DNA of 64,000 nucleotides from Rhabdophis nuchalis. Its lineage: Eukaryota > Chordata > Lepidosauria > Squamata > Natricidae. Below, in pieces: positions 53,431-64,000 of the stretch. Numbering within the stretch: the stretch's first letter is position 1; each line of letters begins with the position of its first letter. The stretch is from the NCBI GenBank assembly GCA_039707465.1, contig CM077643.1, positions 374,202,919 to 374,266,918 on the forward strand. Direction: 5' to 3'. Both the position numbers and the translations under genes were made by a program. The notes beneath the pieces were generated by a model that ran no database searches, was not told the DNA's origin, and saw only the letters and a program-made list of their open reading frames with translations.

Positions 53431-54183
53431 CGGGAGGGGCAGGAAGGCAGCGAGAGCGGGAAATGGGGCGGTGGGGGGGAGGAAGGCTGCCTACAAGGAA
53501 CGAAAAGGGGTACGGAGATCTACGGCCCTGTCGCGCCCCAGGCGGCGGAAGGGTGACCTCCAAAGCTGACTGAGTACACTCAAGAAATGCATGGCTGCTA
53601 GAAAGGTGCAAGGCCCCGTCCCCAATTTGCAAGGAGGAATCGTGGCTACCGGGTGAAGAGATGCTCCCTTTTCTAGATTGCGGGAAGGGGGGGGGGGGTT
53701 GGTTGTTGGAAAGTCTGCGCTCGTTTTCCCTACAGAGATTTTGCGGAGGGAGGGGGAGAGGGACGGGAGGCAGGCCAATCGCTCCAGATGCCCTGTGAGG
53801 GAGGATTCCTAAGGAGTGTGGTGTTCTCTCCAGAAAGACTAAATGCATATGCAGGAATGGCCAGGGAGGGGGGGGGGGGGAGAAGAACGCCTCCAGTCTC
53901 CCAAATCTCAGGCAGAGCTAGGCAATCTCACATTCTTATTCAAAAGCTTATGCCAAGTGACGTAAGGGAATGCTCAGTTGCGTGAAGCACAGAGCCAGCC
54001 ACTGAGGCCAAGACAGGATTTCTCTTAAAATCTGGTATGTTGGGGGAGCAGCATTGCGTGTGTATGCTTTCTGTACACACGCTGAAGAAATAGAACAGTT
54101 TAGTGCAATCTGGAGCTCTTTGGATTTATTGGACTTCATCCCCATAATTCCCAGAGAACCTGGGTTTACTGGATGATGTGTGT

Positions 54184-54216
<33 letters not shown>

Positions 54217-57200
54217 TTCTCTCCCTCCCTCCTACCCCCTCCCTCTCTGGGGGGGGGGGAAGAGAATATAAGCAAATAGTCTGGTTTAGGGAAGTCTCAA
54301 ATGAAAAGGAACAACTTGTAATCACCTCCAAGAATGCAGTTATATTGTCCCTGTTTTGGTAAAGGAAGCACAGACACATAATATGCACAAACCAGCCAAC
54401 AGGGTGCTGCAGAAAAAAAAAGGAGCTTTCTTGGCCATCCTGGTCTTGTCTACCCTCTTAGGAAACTAATAAGATCACCTCCTAGAGTGAACCACTGCAG
54501 TTGGGATATTTCAAGAAGAAAGAGTATTATGCTCTTGCCCGGTATTTTAGGTCCTAAAATATTTTTCATCCCTGTGGAAAACCTGAAGTCATCCCCTCAA
54601 AGAAAACCTGTGGGCAGAAGGCCCTTAAATTATTATGGAGGAGAAAGATTTCAGTCTGGAATAACTCAGATGATCAAAGCATGGCCAAAAAAGAAAAAAG
54701 AAATCAAAACACTGAGATATTTGGCCAAGGATTACATTTTAATCAGAAAAGATTCTCTGGTTATCATCTGACATATATTTAGTTCATCTGGTACCTTCCA
54801 GATGTCCTGGACTCCCCTTCGAATTAGAGAGGCTTTCTCCAGCCTGGTATCTCCAGATGTTTTGGTTTCCCCCCTACTACATTCTAAAATTACCTTGTTT
54901 GTTGGATTTGTTCTGCTAAAATGAATCTGAGGTAGAAAACCTGAATGTTCTTCAGACTCTGGCATGACAAGATAACATAGAAAAAATGTATTAAGGGAGC
55001 ATAATCTTAAATCCTTTACAATTGAGAAACAAGAAGAATATCCTACATCTCTTCCTTAAATGATCAAGGTAGTTCTCCTAGGACTACATCTCCTAGGACA
55101 ATAATCTTTCATTCTGGATCACCTTTAACAGAAATGTGTATTTGGGACCAGATCTTACCTTTTTAAATTGTAGGCATGGATGTCCCAATGATGATGTAAA
55201 CTGAGATAAGACCAAAACCTAGTGATGTAACATTCTGCAGATTGGTATCCTCCACATATGTTAGGAATGGAACTGCCATGATGCCCAGGAGTGGCAATCC
55301 CAACATACATGGAAGGCATTATAAGGCAGAAGTTAACACATTAGCTGCTGACAATCAATTGTCCTAGAGTATGTAGGAGAAAAGCAAGTTCTCTCTTTCC
55401 TGCTCTACCAAGAAGGCACTATAGAGATGAGAATGCAAAGTTCCTTCCTTGAGAATAAGTTCCATTAAACACCATTTGATTTGCTGAATAAATGAGCACA
55501 GTAGTTAAGGATGCAAAGGATTTTTTCACTGTAGAAGACAATTCTAGGCCTCAATACTGGAAGACAGGGATAGAAAGAGAGGGTGTAGAAATGTATCTGC
55601 ACTTAATAAAAATAAAAACGAAGAGCAATAAGTGGAGTGGTGGTAGAGACAGTCTTCCTTCAAAGGATCCATAAAACCTGAGGTGGCTAGATTAATTTTC
55701 TAACCTAATATAGGACCGAGTTGAAAGTGAAAAGCAATTACTTCCATAACCCATGGATAGCAAAGTAGAGCCACTGATGAACTTGGTTCCCCAGAGCTGT
55801 ATGGTTTAATGACAGAAGAATGTCTTTTATCTGCTAGGCATATAGGATTGGCAAAAAGAACGGCTCAGGGTTGGGTCAAATGCACAAGATTTATGCATCG
55901 TTTTCATGTATTGTGAATATGACATTAGACTCCCTCCTCCCACCCAGGCTTCCTGAAGGTAGAATATTGAAAAGAAGGTCGATCCCCATGCCTGGCAGAG
56001 GGGGAGCTCTAGAATAACTCTGGCTTCTCTTTTCAAGAGAGGAACTATGGGAAAAGATGCAGAAGGTGTCCTGGAGAGACCTTTGCTAAGAGAGGAAGCC
56101 TTTGCAGAAACAAGGCAGTTGGGGGAGCCTTTAGCTGCCTCAGAGCCTGCTTGATCTGCATGTATGTGCAGCCGTAAGCATGCACACATGTGCATAGACC
56201 GATCCAGAACGTTTTTGCAAAAAGGGTTCACAGCAGGATACCAAAATGAACGAGTATTTTACTTAAGTTGTTGTGAAGCCATCAAAGTGCATAAGATGCC
56301 TTGGGGATGGCATCAATCCAAAAGAGTGGATTGGCTTATATAAGCTAATCAAACAGGATAAAATAAAGTTTGAGAAAGGAAAGGATTTGAAATCCCCTTT
56401 TGAAGATGGAAGTGTGTGCGTGTGCGTGTGTGTGTGTGTTTGTACAGTGGGCACGTGCCTTTGTACATGTATGAATAGGTATGATTATGTGAAATTAGCA
56501 ACTGGAATAAACTGGATCTTTGCAATATGATGGGATTGGGGAGGGGGGGAGAAATTAAATGGAGTGTGAAGAGATACGTTCTCTTAATGAAGACCCTTTT
56601 CAGTGAAATTATGTGGGTAAAACAGGCGAGGTGGGGTTAAATTGCAGACAGGCTGGACCAGTTTCCTTCCTCTGAAGTTGGGGAGGGAGCATTGCTTTGA
56701 TGAAAGACGATGTTCCAATGAGTTGGAAGGGTTAAAGCAGTTCCTGAGGAATTTGCTTTGAACCAATTTAAAATGGAGGCAACCTATTTGAGTGGCTGCA
56801 GGGGGGGGGGGTAATATCGGCTTGATGCTGGTGAGGAAAAACAGTCAAGGAAAAAATTGAGATACACAGGAAAGATCAGGGAGAGCCGGGGGGGGGGGGA
56901 ATAAGGGGAGGAAAACACCCGCCTAAGCATGTGTGGGTAGCTTGTATGAAACTGCAACCTGGGAAATACGCCGGTGAAGTCATACACTGCAACAGAATAA
57001 ATTTCTTGCTTTTTCGAAATGTCATTTGCACTGCTTTATGGCAAGCAGTCTCCGCTCCCCCCTCCCCACTCTCTCTCTTTCTCCCCCCTCCCTCTCCCTC
57101 GTGCATGTTCTAGCACAGAACATGATGTATGCAAGCAGGGCAAGGTTGTAACAAGAGATTTCAGTTTTGCCTGTACCATGAAAGATGGAAAAATCATTTC

Positions 57201-57764
57201 TCTCCCTCCTTCTCTTATGCATCGAAATATCAACCATATAAGCTGAGGCAGCTGTTGGAGGAAAATGCATGTGTGCCTGGCAATTTACCCATCTCTTTTG
57301 GCAGCTCTGTATTGAGATGGGAATTAGATGGGTATTTTCTAGGGGTAGGGTGGGGGGGGGGTTTCTTATACTCGCTCTGTCACTAAATAAACATCTCCGG
57401 TATACTGGAAGATGCCGAATCATTGGGAAAACTGGGAATGGAAGGAAGCAACTGATTGTACTTGAGAAATAGAACTGTACGGGTCTTATTCGGCCAAAGC
57501 AGATGAAAGGTAGGGTCTCACTTAACCCTTGCCCATTTCTGAAGCTCTAAATGTTCTTTGGAGCCAAGTGGGATCTAGAGAAGAAAGGGCTTTGCCAAAT
57601 CTTGCTCTCTGTAATGAGGATTTGTATTTAAAATTGGAATATGTCAAAGATTTCCTTAAGGATTAGGGCAGCAACATCTGTTTGGGGGGCCCTCACACAG
57701 CTGTCGAAAGTCTATCGAACAAATACTTAATCACCAACAACCTTTTGTGAGAGTCATTTAATAT
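53431..57764 (+). other. XKR6 intron 1, first part
   Basis: No exon seen. It contains (TG)n at 54180-54213 and 56410-56440 and an unusual number of G9-G12 homopolymers (about 53686, 53867, 54249, 56801, 56890, 57352). Otherwise low in recognisable transposons. Confidence 0.6.
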
Positions 57765-57768
57765 ATTC

Positions 57769-57885
<117 letters not shown>

Positions 57886-58227
57886 GACGCTGTTCCTCTT
57901 GCTGTTATGGCCGTCGTTTGAATTATTCCTGAATGCTATGGTGGGACTAATCCAGCAAGACAGCATGCCAGAAGCTGAATTATTGCTTGTTGGACTGGTG
58001 AAATGTTTACGTTTGGAAGGATTTATTGGAAGGGGGAAGTAACTCACTGTAAAATGGCCCGTATCAAGTTGGCTTCCCTTCATAAGAATGGACATAGATG
58101 TGGATCTTATAGTAAGATGTTTGTGAAATATGTCCTCTGGTCTGTAAAATTCTTGAAAAGGAATCAATTAGAAGAAACAAAATAAAAAATAAAATAATAA
58201 AGTATGTAATAGTGGTCCTACTAGACA
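57886..58227. other. XKR6 intron 1, nothing recognised
   Basis: Single-copy-looking intron sequence. Confidence 0.4.
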
Positions 58228-58660
58228 GCAATGTACAATACAATAGCAGAGTTGGAAGGGACCTTGGAGGTCATCTAGTCCAACTCCCTGCCTAGGCAGG
58301 AAGCCCTATACCATTTCAGACAAATGGCTATCCAGCATCTTCTTGAAGACTTGTAGTGTTGGGGCATTCCCAACTTCTGGAGGCAAGCTGTTCCACTGGT
58401 TGATTGTCCTAATTGTCAGGAAATTTCTCCTCAGTTCTAAGTTGCTTCTCTCCTTGATTAGTTTCCACCCATTGCTTCTTGTTCTGCCCTCAGGTGCTTT
58501 GGAGAATAGTTTGACTCCCTCTTCTTTGTGGCAACCCCTGAGATATTGGAATACTGCTATCATGTCTCCCCTAATCCTTCTTTTTATTAAACTAGACATA
58601 CCTAGTTCCTGCAACCGTTCTTCATATGTTTTAGTCTCCAGTCCCCTAATCTATGACCTT
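58228..58660 (-). mobile_element. CR1 LINE 3' end (minus strand)
   Basis: Tail complement ACAATACAATAGCAGAGTTGG at the left; minus-strand frame LGMSSLIKRRIRGDMIAVFQ, EEGVKLFSKAPEGRTRSNGW, LRRNFLTIRTINQWNSLPPE, KKMLDSHLSEMV, intact from about 58614 to 58306. Very similar to the copies at 33207 and 62100. Confidence 0.93.
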
Positions 58661-61504
58661 GACTGATCTCAAAAGCTAAACAGAGTAAGACCTTGTAAAA
58701 TTTTGGGTGGAAAACCACCAAATAGTACCAGGCCTGAAGACTAGATAGAGAAGTTGAAAAATGTCTTGGAATAAAATAGTGGCAAAACATATTCTGTTGC
58801 CGCAAAAAATTAATTGGACACATCTATTTGGCTCCCAGGGTCAAGTTTGCTCAAAAGTTGTCCTTACCTAAATGATGCTGGAGAAAAACTAATGGAACCT
58901 TCCAATCTGACCTTAGTTTATTTATTGTTTCAGCAAATATAAAAAATATAGCAGAATGGTAGTGGAATTTTTCTCCCATTATCTGACACTGATAAGTTAA
59001 TTGCATGAGGCTAAGGAAAGGCCTAGGGGTTTTGTGTGTTTTTTAAAGGGGGGGGGGATTGTACAACATGTCATACAAGGCTAAAATTAGGTTGAATAAT
59101 TTGTATTTCAATATATTATGGGAAATTCAGCTATTTTTTTATAATGCTATGTGAATCAGACCATCATATAAAGTCATAATAACATTTATTTAGGTACAAA
59201 ATGCATACACAGCAATTGTGAGTGCTAAATCCAACTGAATATTTCTCAGCACATTTGAAGCATTGTGGCTGCTTAGTTTTGGCAAGTCATTTCATTTGGA
59301 GTGGAGTGGACAAATTTATGCAAATAAAAAGAACTTGGCTACATGTCAGACAGTGTCTGGAGAAATTTGAAAATAATTACATTTTATTTTGTGAAACTAA
59401 CCCTGATTGCATAAAGTGATTTTTCCATAATTGTGTCAACTGCTTGATTTAGTTAAAGTTTTTTTAAAAGGTTTTTGGGCAACTACTAGATTGCAGCAAA
59501 GAATGGGGTGTTGTACATCTCAGATAATCCTAGCAAATAAGATTCAGGAATGTGCTCCGAATGATACTGTAATTCAGGTGTATCTGAGACATGAAACAAC
59601 TTGACACTTCATCTATTAGTCTACTTAGTGGAAGAGTTCAGTTGACTTTGGATGAAGTAATGGAAAGAGACAGCTGAGAGACAGGATGTCAACCTTGGCC
59701 CATGATGGTCCTGTTGAATTTGATGGGCTGTAGTTTCCCTTCTATCCCAATGGTTTTATCATTTTGCTTCAATCCCAAGGACATGTTTTGGTCACCAGCA
59801 ACTGTTTCAAACAACCATATACAGGTTTTTGCAGTTTTGTGTCCTGCTCCTCTAAGGCAAATTTTCCTTAGTAAAGATGACTTTGTATATTTATACATTG
59901 ATTGAAAAAATGCTTTAGATACAGGTAGAAACTTTTCCCAGCTTTCCCATGAAATCCTAGGAACCGAATTTGGGATCGTTTGCATAAATCTCACCTTCGT
60001 TATCGGTGTAGCCAATTTCAAATAAAAGAAGTATATATCAAATCAACCCATCTCAGTTTTGTATAAAAATTGTAGTGCTTCCCTAGATTGATAATCTCCA
60101 AATACATTGGCCTATAACTTCCACCATTTCCAGGGAACATGAATGAATGGATGACTCCAAACTTTGCAAGGTACCATATGAATGAAGATCAATCCAAATA
60201 CAGTTGAAATAGAAGTCTTCTGAAATGGAATGCTAACTAAATCTGAGCTCTTTTACTTACAAACACATGTTCAACTACAGACCACAATTCTTGATTCAAC
60301 GTGCTTTTACTTTTCAAAAGAAGCTTTCTAGGGTTTTTTTGTAATGCTGGAAGGTGTTTTTTTTTTTTTAAAAATCCTATAGTAGAGTACTCTGAAGATA
60401 TGTTGCCTATCTTACTTGTGTAACTCATTCAAGTATGTTTAAAAATGGATAGGAGAAATCTATCCAAATACTTCAGGCATTTTATAAATGAGTGCTCCAG
60501 AGTCTAGACAAAGATGGAATCGTAAAGGGTTATAAGGGAAATTCTACTTACTTTTATAGGATTGTGAGCTAATTGGGACATTTACTTGTTGCTTATTGAC
60601 ACTTACCTGTTGAGACCAAAAGTTATTTGGATATTCAGCACCACTGTGAAGGTTTCCCAGTTTTGAGATAGAAGTAGTAGGAGGAAGTTGTGGCAGAGTT
60701 AAGAGAGCACCATGCTCAATCACATGGAGTGAAATAAAGCAAGAGAGTGTATGCATGAATGCAAATGTGCTGTTTTGGGTATTGTTTATACATAGATAGT
60801 AAAGGGAGCAATTTTGTCAGCATACTTCCCAAAGGAATTAGGCTTGAAGAAGCAGGGCTACTGACTGCTGGATGAGGCAAGTCATTTTTCTTTCTGATGT
60901 AAGGAAAATTTCTTCCCCTTCTGCATGAATTAATTTTGTGTACAAAACGAGATCAAACCAACATTGGTTTTACTTAAACAATCTCCATTAAATGTTTTTA
61001 AAAAGAAGGTCGGTTTGGAGTACCCAAGACTGGTGATATGACAAGACTACTCAGTTCTCCAGTGCACCAGTATTTCCCCCCTGGTCTAGTGATGCATTCT
61101 GTCTTAGCTTTTGGAATAGGACAACTTGCCACACCCAACTAGCCATGGGACAACTCGCTGTGGGACAATTCAACAAAAAGAAAAGTTAAATGAATTGCAA
61201 CAGAACCGTGGCCAGTAATAATATAATAGAGGAAGTCAATCCAGAATATAAGCATTGACAATAATTTCAATGAAAGCATGGTCACCAATAATAAAGCTAA
61301 CTGAATGAAACAATTAATTCAGTGTTGTTCTCCTGCAGTGAGTTGTCTTGTGGAAAGTTGGCCATGGTGAGTTGTATTGTGACGAGTTGTTGTAGATTCC
61401 TTATTCAGGACCAATCTTGCTCAGCAGGAGAACATGGCAAATGGTATGATCTAGCTAAATCAAAATGAAGTAGATATGCTGAGCCAGAAGTAGAAAAGTT
61501 AAGG
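58661..61504. other. XKR6 intron 1, mostly unrecognised
   Basis: No exon or named repeat. The part around 59220-59460 is AT-rich with TTTATGCAAATAAAA (octamer-like) and has the look of a conserved non-coding stretch; this cannot be tested here. Confidence 0.4.
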
Positions 61505-61529
61505 CAAACATAGCTGGCAAAAAGTTTTG

Positions 61530-61640
61530 AAGAAGAGTTTGGACAACCATTTGTCTGAAATGGTATATGGTTTCCTCCCTGAGCAAGGGGTTGGACTAGA
61601 AGACCTCCAAGGTTTCTTCCACCTTTGTTATTCTATAGAG
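61530..61640 (+). mobile_element. CR1 3' UTR fragment
   Basis: KKSLDNHLSEMV codons, then GGGGTTGGACTAGAAGACCTCC and a TTATTCTATAG tail. Confidence 0.85.
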
Positions 61641-61904
61641 AAGGAGAGCATCAAGATATATAGTGGGTGGACAAAGACACAGCAGGTAGGGACATGGCAG
61701 AAATATAAATAAAAGAAATTTTCCTCTTGTCTGTATGCTTGGAAGTTTAAGAGTTTTGATTGATACTAATATTTGGCCTACTCAAGGATTCATAGTAACA
61801 TATTTTAGGTGCTTCAGTATCAGTCCACAAAGAAACTATATTCAATTGCTGACAGCCAGGCGTTGAAATTCAGCTGCATGGTTATGGTGGCATCTTGGGA
61901 CTGC

Positions 61905-62035
61905 AGATGTCTATGGAGATTCTCAGTCATCCAGGTCATGGTTGTCTCAAAGGTGCTTTTTCAAGAGGCAACTGGACATTCTAATAGAAAATTCAGTTGC
62001 CTCTTGAAAAAACACCTTTGGGACTTGGGACTGCA
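61905..62035. repeat. Dispersed repeat with internal inverted copy
   Basis: TCTATGGAGATTCTCAGTCATCC matches the reverse of 34700-34740. TTTTTCAAGAGGCAACTG at 61964 is followed by its inverted copy CAGTTGCCTCTTGAAAAAAC at about 61993, and CTCAAAGGTG pairs with CACCTTTGGGAC, giving a hairpin of about 78 bases. Confidence 0.75.
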
Positions 62036-62089
62036 GCAAAGGGACTTGCGATCACATACAACTTTAGGAATTTGGATTGCCCACCCACT

Positions 62090-63250
62090 TTGAATAAAAA
62101 GATGAGCATAACCTTCAGCAAGACATTTGATAAAGTAGACCATAACCTACTATTAGATAAAGTAGAAAAATGCAGGTTAGACAGCATCACCACCAGATGG
62201 ATTCGCAACGGGCTGACCAACCGCACTCAACATGTAGTCCTCAATGGAACTGCATCTACATGGAGGGAAGTATGCAGTGGAGTACCACAAGGATCTGTTT
62301 TAGGCCCAGTACTCTTCAACATCTTCGTCAATGATTTGCATGAGGGGATAAATGGGGAATTCATCAAATTTGCAGATGACACCAAGCTGGCAGGAATAGC
62401 CAACACTCCAGAAGATAGGCTTAAGATACAGAAGGATCTTGACAAACTTGAACATTGGGCACTATCTAACAAAATGAAATTCAATGGTGAAAAGAGTAAG
62501 GTTCTACATTTAGGCAAGAAAAACGAAATGCACAGGTACAGTATAGGTGGTACCTTGCTCATTAGTAGCAACTGTGAGAGGGATCTTGGAGTCCTAGTGG
62601 ACAACCATTTAAATATGAGCCAACAGTGTGCAGCAGCTGCCAAAAAAGCCAACACAGTTCTAGGCTGCATAAACAGAGGGATAGAATCAAGATCACGTGA
62701 AGTGTTAATACCACTTTATAATGCCTTGGTAAGGCCACACTTGGAATACTGCATTCAGTTTTGGTCACCACAATATACAAAAGATGTGGAGACCCTAGAA
62801 AGAGTGCAGAGAAGAGCAACAAAGATGATTAGGGGACTGGAGGCTAAAACATATGAGGAACGGTTACAGGAACTGGGTATATCTAGTTTAATGAAAAGCA
62901 GGACTAGGGGAGACATGATAGCAGTCTTCCGATATCTCAGGGGTTGCCACAAAGAAGAGGGAGTCAAACTATTCTCCAAAGCACCAGAGGGTAGAACAAG
63001 AAGCAATGGATGGAAACTAATCAAGGAGAGAAGCAACTCAGAACTGAGGAGAAATTTCCCGACAGTCAGAACAATTAACCAGTGGAACAGCTTGCCTCCA
63101 GAAGTTGTGAATGCCCCAACACTTGAAGTCTTCAAGAAGATGTTGGATAGGCATTTGTCTGAAATGGTATAGGGTTTCCTGCCTGGGCAGGGGGTTGGAC
63201 TAGAAGACCTCCAAGATCCCTTCCAACTCTGCTATTGTATTGTATTGTAT
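62090..63250 (+). mobile_element. CR1 LINE, 5'-truncated, best-preserved copy
   Basis: It starts within the RT and runs to a complete 3' end: stop TAG at 63170-63172, 3' UTR GGGTTTCCTGCCTGGGCAGG, GGACTAGAAGACCTCC, and tail (ATTGT)n at 63235-63250. Other copies in the window (9916, 23265, 28258, 33207, 58228) are closely similar, so this is the family that has been most active here. Confidence 0.95.
62103..63172 (+). CDS. CR1 reverse transcriptase C-terminal ORF
   Basis: The uninterrupted frame is 5'-open. It contains FSKTFDKVDHNLLLDKVEKC (block A region; the first catalytic Asp of the usual LDFSKAFD is replaced in ITFSKTFD), SGVPQGSVLGPVLFNIFVND, FIKFADDTKLAG (the FADD catalytic pair), LGVLVDNHLNMSQQCAAAAK, and the CR1-typical tail [35 protein letters not shown] and WNSLPPEVVNAPTLEVFKKM. 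The apparent ATG at 61997 lies in flanking repeat and is not a real start. RT activity is not expected because the N-terminal half and the endonuclease are missing. Confidence 0.9.
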
Positions 63251-63278
63251 AACAGTTTCTTACAAGCAGTAAGCAGTA

Positions 63279-63570
63279 CAGGTAGTCCTCGACTTACAGC
63301 AGTTTGTTTAGAGACCGTTCAAAGTTACAATGGCACTGAAAAAAGTAACATATGACCATTTTTCACAGTTAAAATCATTACAGCATCCCCATGGTCACAT
63401 GATCAAAATTCAGGTGCTTGGCAACTGACTCATATTTATGCCTGTTGCTGCCTCCCAGGATCATGGGATCCTCTTTTGTGACCTTCTTACAAGTAAAGTG
63501 AATGGGGAGTCCAGATTCCCTTAACAACCATGTTAATAACTTAACAACTGCAGTGATTCACTTAACATTG
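63279..63570. mobile_element. Tc1/mariner-type TIR element, one-ended
   Basis: TA (63277-63278), then CAGGTAGTCCTCGACTTAC and the family interior (GACCGTTCAAAGTTACAATGG, AACATATGACCATTTTTCAC, ACTTAACAACTGCAGTGATTC). The other terminus is missing. Confidence 0.78.
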
Positions 63571-64000
63571 CATTGGCATCCATCAGTCTCAAAAGACTAT
63601 GGTATCGTGCTCTGGAAAGAGGTCAAAGCTGGAGTGTCCTCTCCAGAGCACGAGGAGATTAATATGGAGGATAGACTGTTACCCAAGCAGCAGTTCCCCT
63701 CCCCTCTCCACGACACTGAAATAGTCCGATGGAATGGCAGAGCCAATACAATTGGTTCCAGCTGCATTGCAGGAGTTACCAGAATGTGGTTGTCCAGAGT
63801 CACGAACTGCTTCCGGGACTCTGGCTCTGGATTTTGCCTCGAGGTTGACTCCTAAAGCCTTTTCCAGTAGTGGATAAAGCCACAAGGCAGTGGAGGTCTG
63901 TAATCAGAGTTTCCCTTCTCCTAGAAGATGGTTCTGCCGTTTTGTCTGCCTTTGGGGCGTAGAGCCCTCTTCCGCCTTCAAAACCATTGGCCGTCTTCTG
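63571..64000. other. Possible unnamed repeat at the window end
   Basis: GGTATCGTGCTCTGGAAAGAGG and the GC-rich text that follows have the feel of a dispersed repeat body, but no second copy is in the window and no family is recognised. Confidence 0.3.

Noticed and set aside
61997..62102. Start of the 391-codon CR1 frame at 61997
   Set aside because: The first 35 codons come from the neighbouring dispersed repeat; CR1 similarity begins only near 62096.

Overview
This is vertebrate genomic DNA, most likely from a squamate reptile and plausibly a snake. The main evidence is its repeats: Sauria-type tRNA SINEs with a shared LINE-type 3' end, many CR1 3' ends with (ATTGT)n-like tails, L2-like LINEs of the CR1 group, many short hAT-type elements with 8-bp target duplications, a reptile-style L1, and GATA/TAGG arrays. 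There are no bacterial-style operons. Only two pieces of host protein-coding sequence can be supported. All coordinates and homology calls come from reading the sequence without searches; family names are from memory.

Host genes. At the left edge (788-1404) is the last coding exon of a plus-strand gene. It encodes a compact 8-cysteine segment resembling a beta-defensin/ovodefensin array, followed by about 160 residues of polyproline broken by K-W-H spacers, with a poly(A) signal at 1500. At the right, 52703-53424 is exon 1 of XKR6 (XK-related protein 6), inside a strong CpG island (about 51830-53560) and ending at a good splice donor. Everything to the right of it is XKR6 intron 1. From memory, the beta-defensin cluster of birds and reptiles lies in this part of the genome (CTSB/MTMR9/XKR6 neighbourhood), which makes the cysteine-rich exon more interesting.

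Layout. 1-1.5 kb: SINE and the Cys/Pro exon. 3.0-4.9 kb: a hAT-type element carrying a CT tract and a 93-bp minisatellite. 5.8-7.4 kb: Sauria SINE split by an L2. 9.9-12.0 kb: a CR1 fragment interrupted by an L2 and a solo LTR that itself holds a MITE. 14.0-16.0 kb: an L1-like insertion with ORF1 but no ORF2 and a perfect 15-bp target duplication. 17.0-27.6 kb: a repeat cluster made of an (AC)n-tailed SINE and a recurring unique-looking spacer, broken by two tandem L2 copies (17.2-22.2 kb) and by a 4.8-kb Helitron-like element (22547-27363). That element contains CR1 pieces, a TAGG minisatellite and another L2. 28-47 kb: scattered CR1, L2, SINE and TIR elements, several nested up to three deep, plus a repeat-free CpG-rich, homeodomain-site-rich block (32.4-33.15 kb) that looks like a regulatory element. 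47-51.8 kb: mostly unrecognised, with one short L1 3' end and one Sauria SINE. 53.4-64 kb: XKR6 intron 1 with an (AAAT)n array, CR1 fragments and, at 62.1-63.2 kb, the best CR1 reverse-transcriptase ORF.

How parts relate. The mobile elements form a readable insertion history; many are dated relative to each other by nesting and by target-site duplications. No operon-like or multi-gene system is visible. The most notable items are the defensin-like/polyproline exon, the Helitron-like element that spans other repeats, the ORF1-only L1, and the pair of L2 copies sharing one stop codon.
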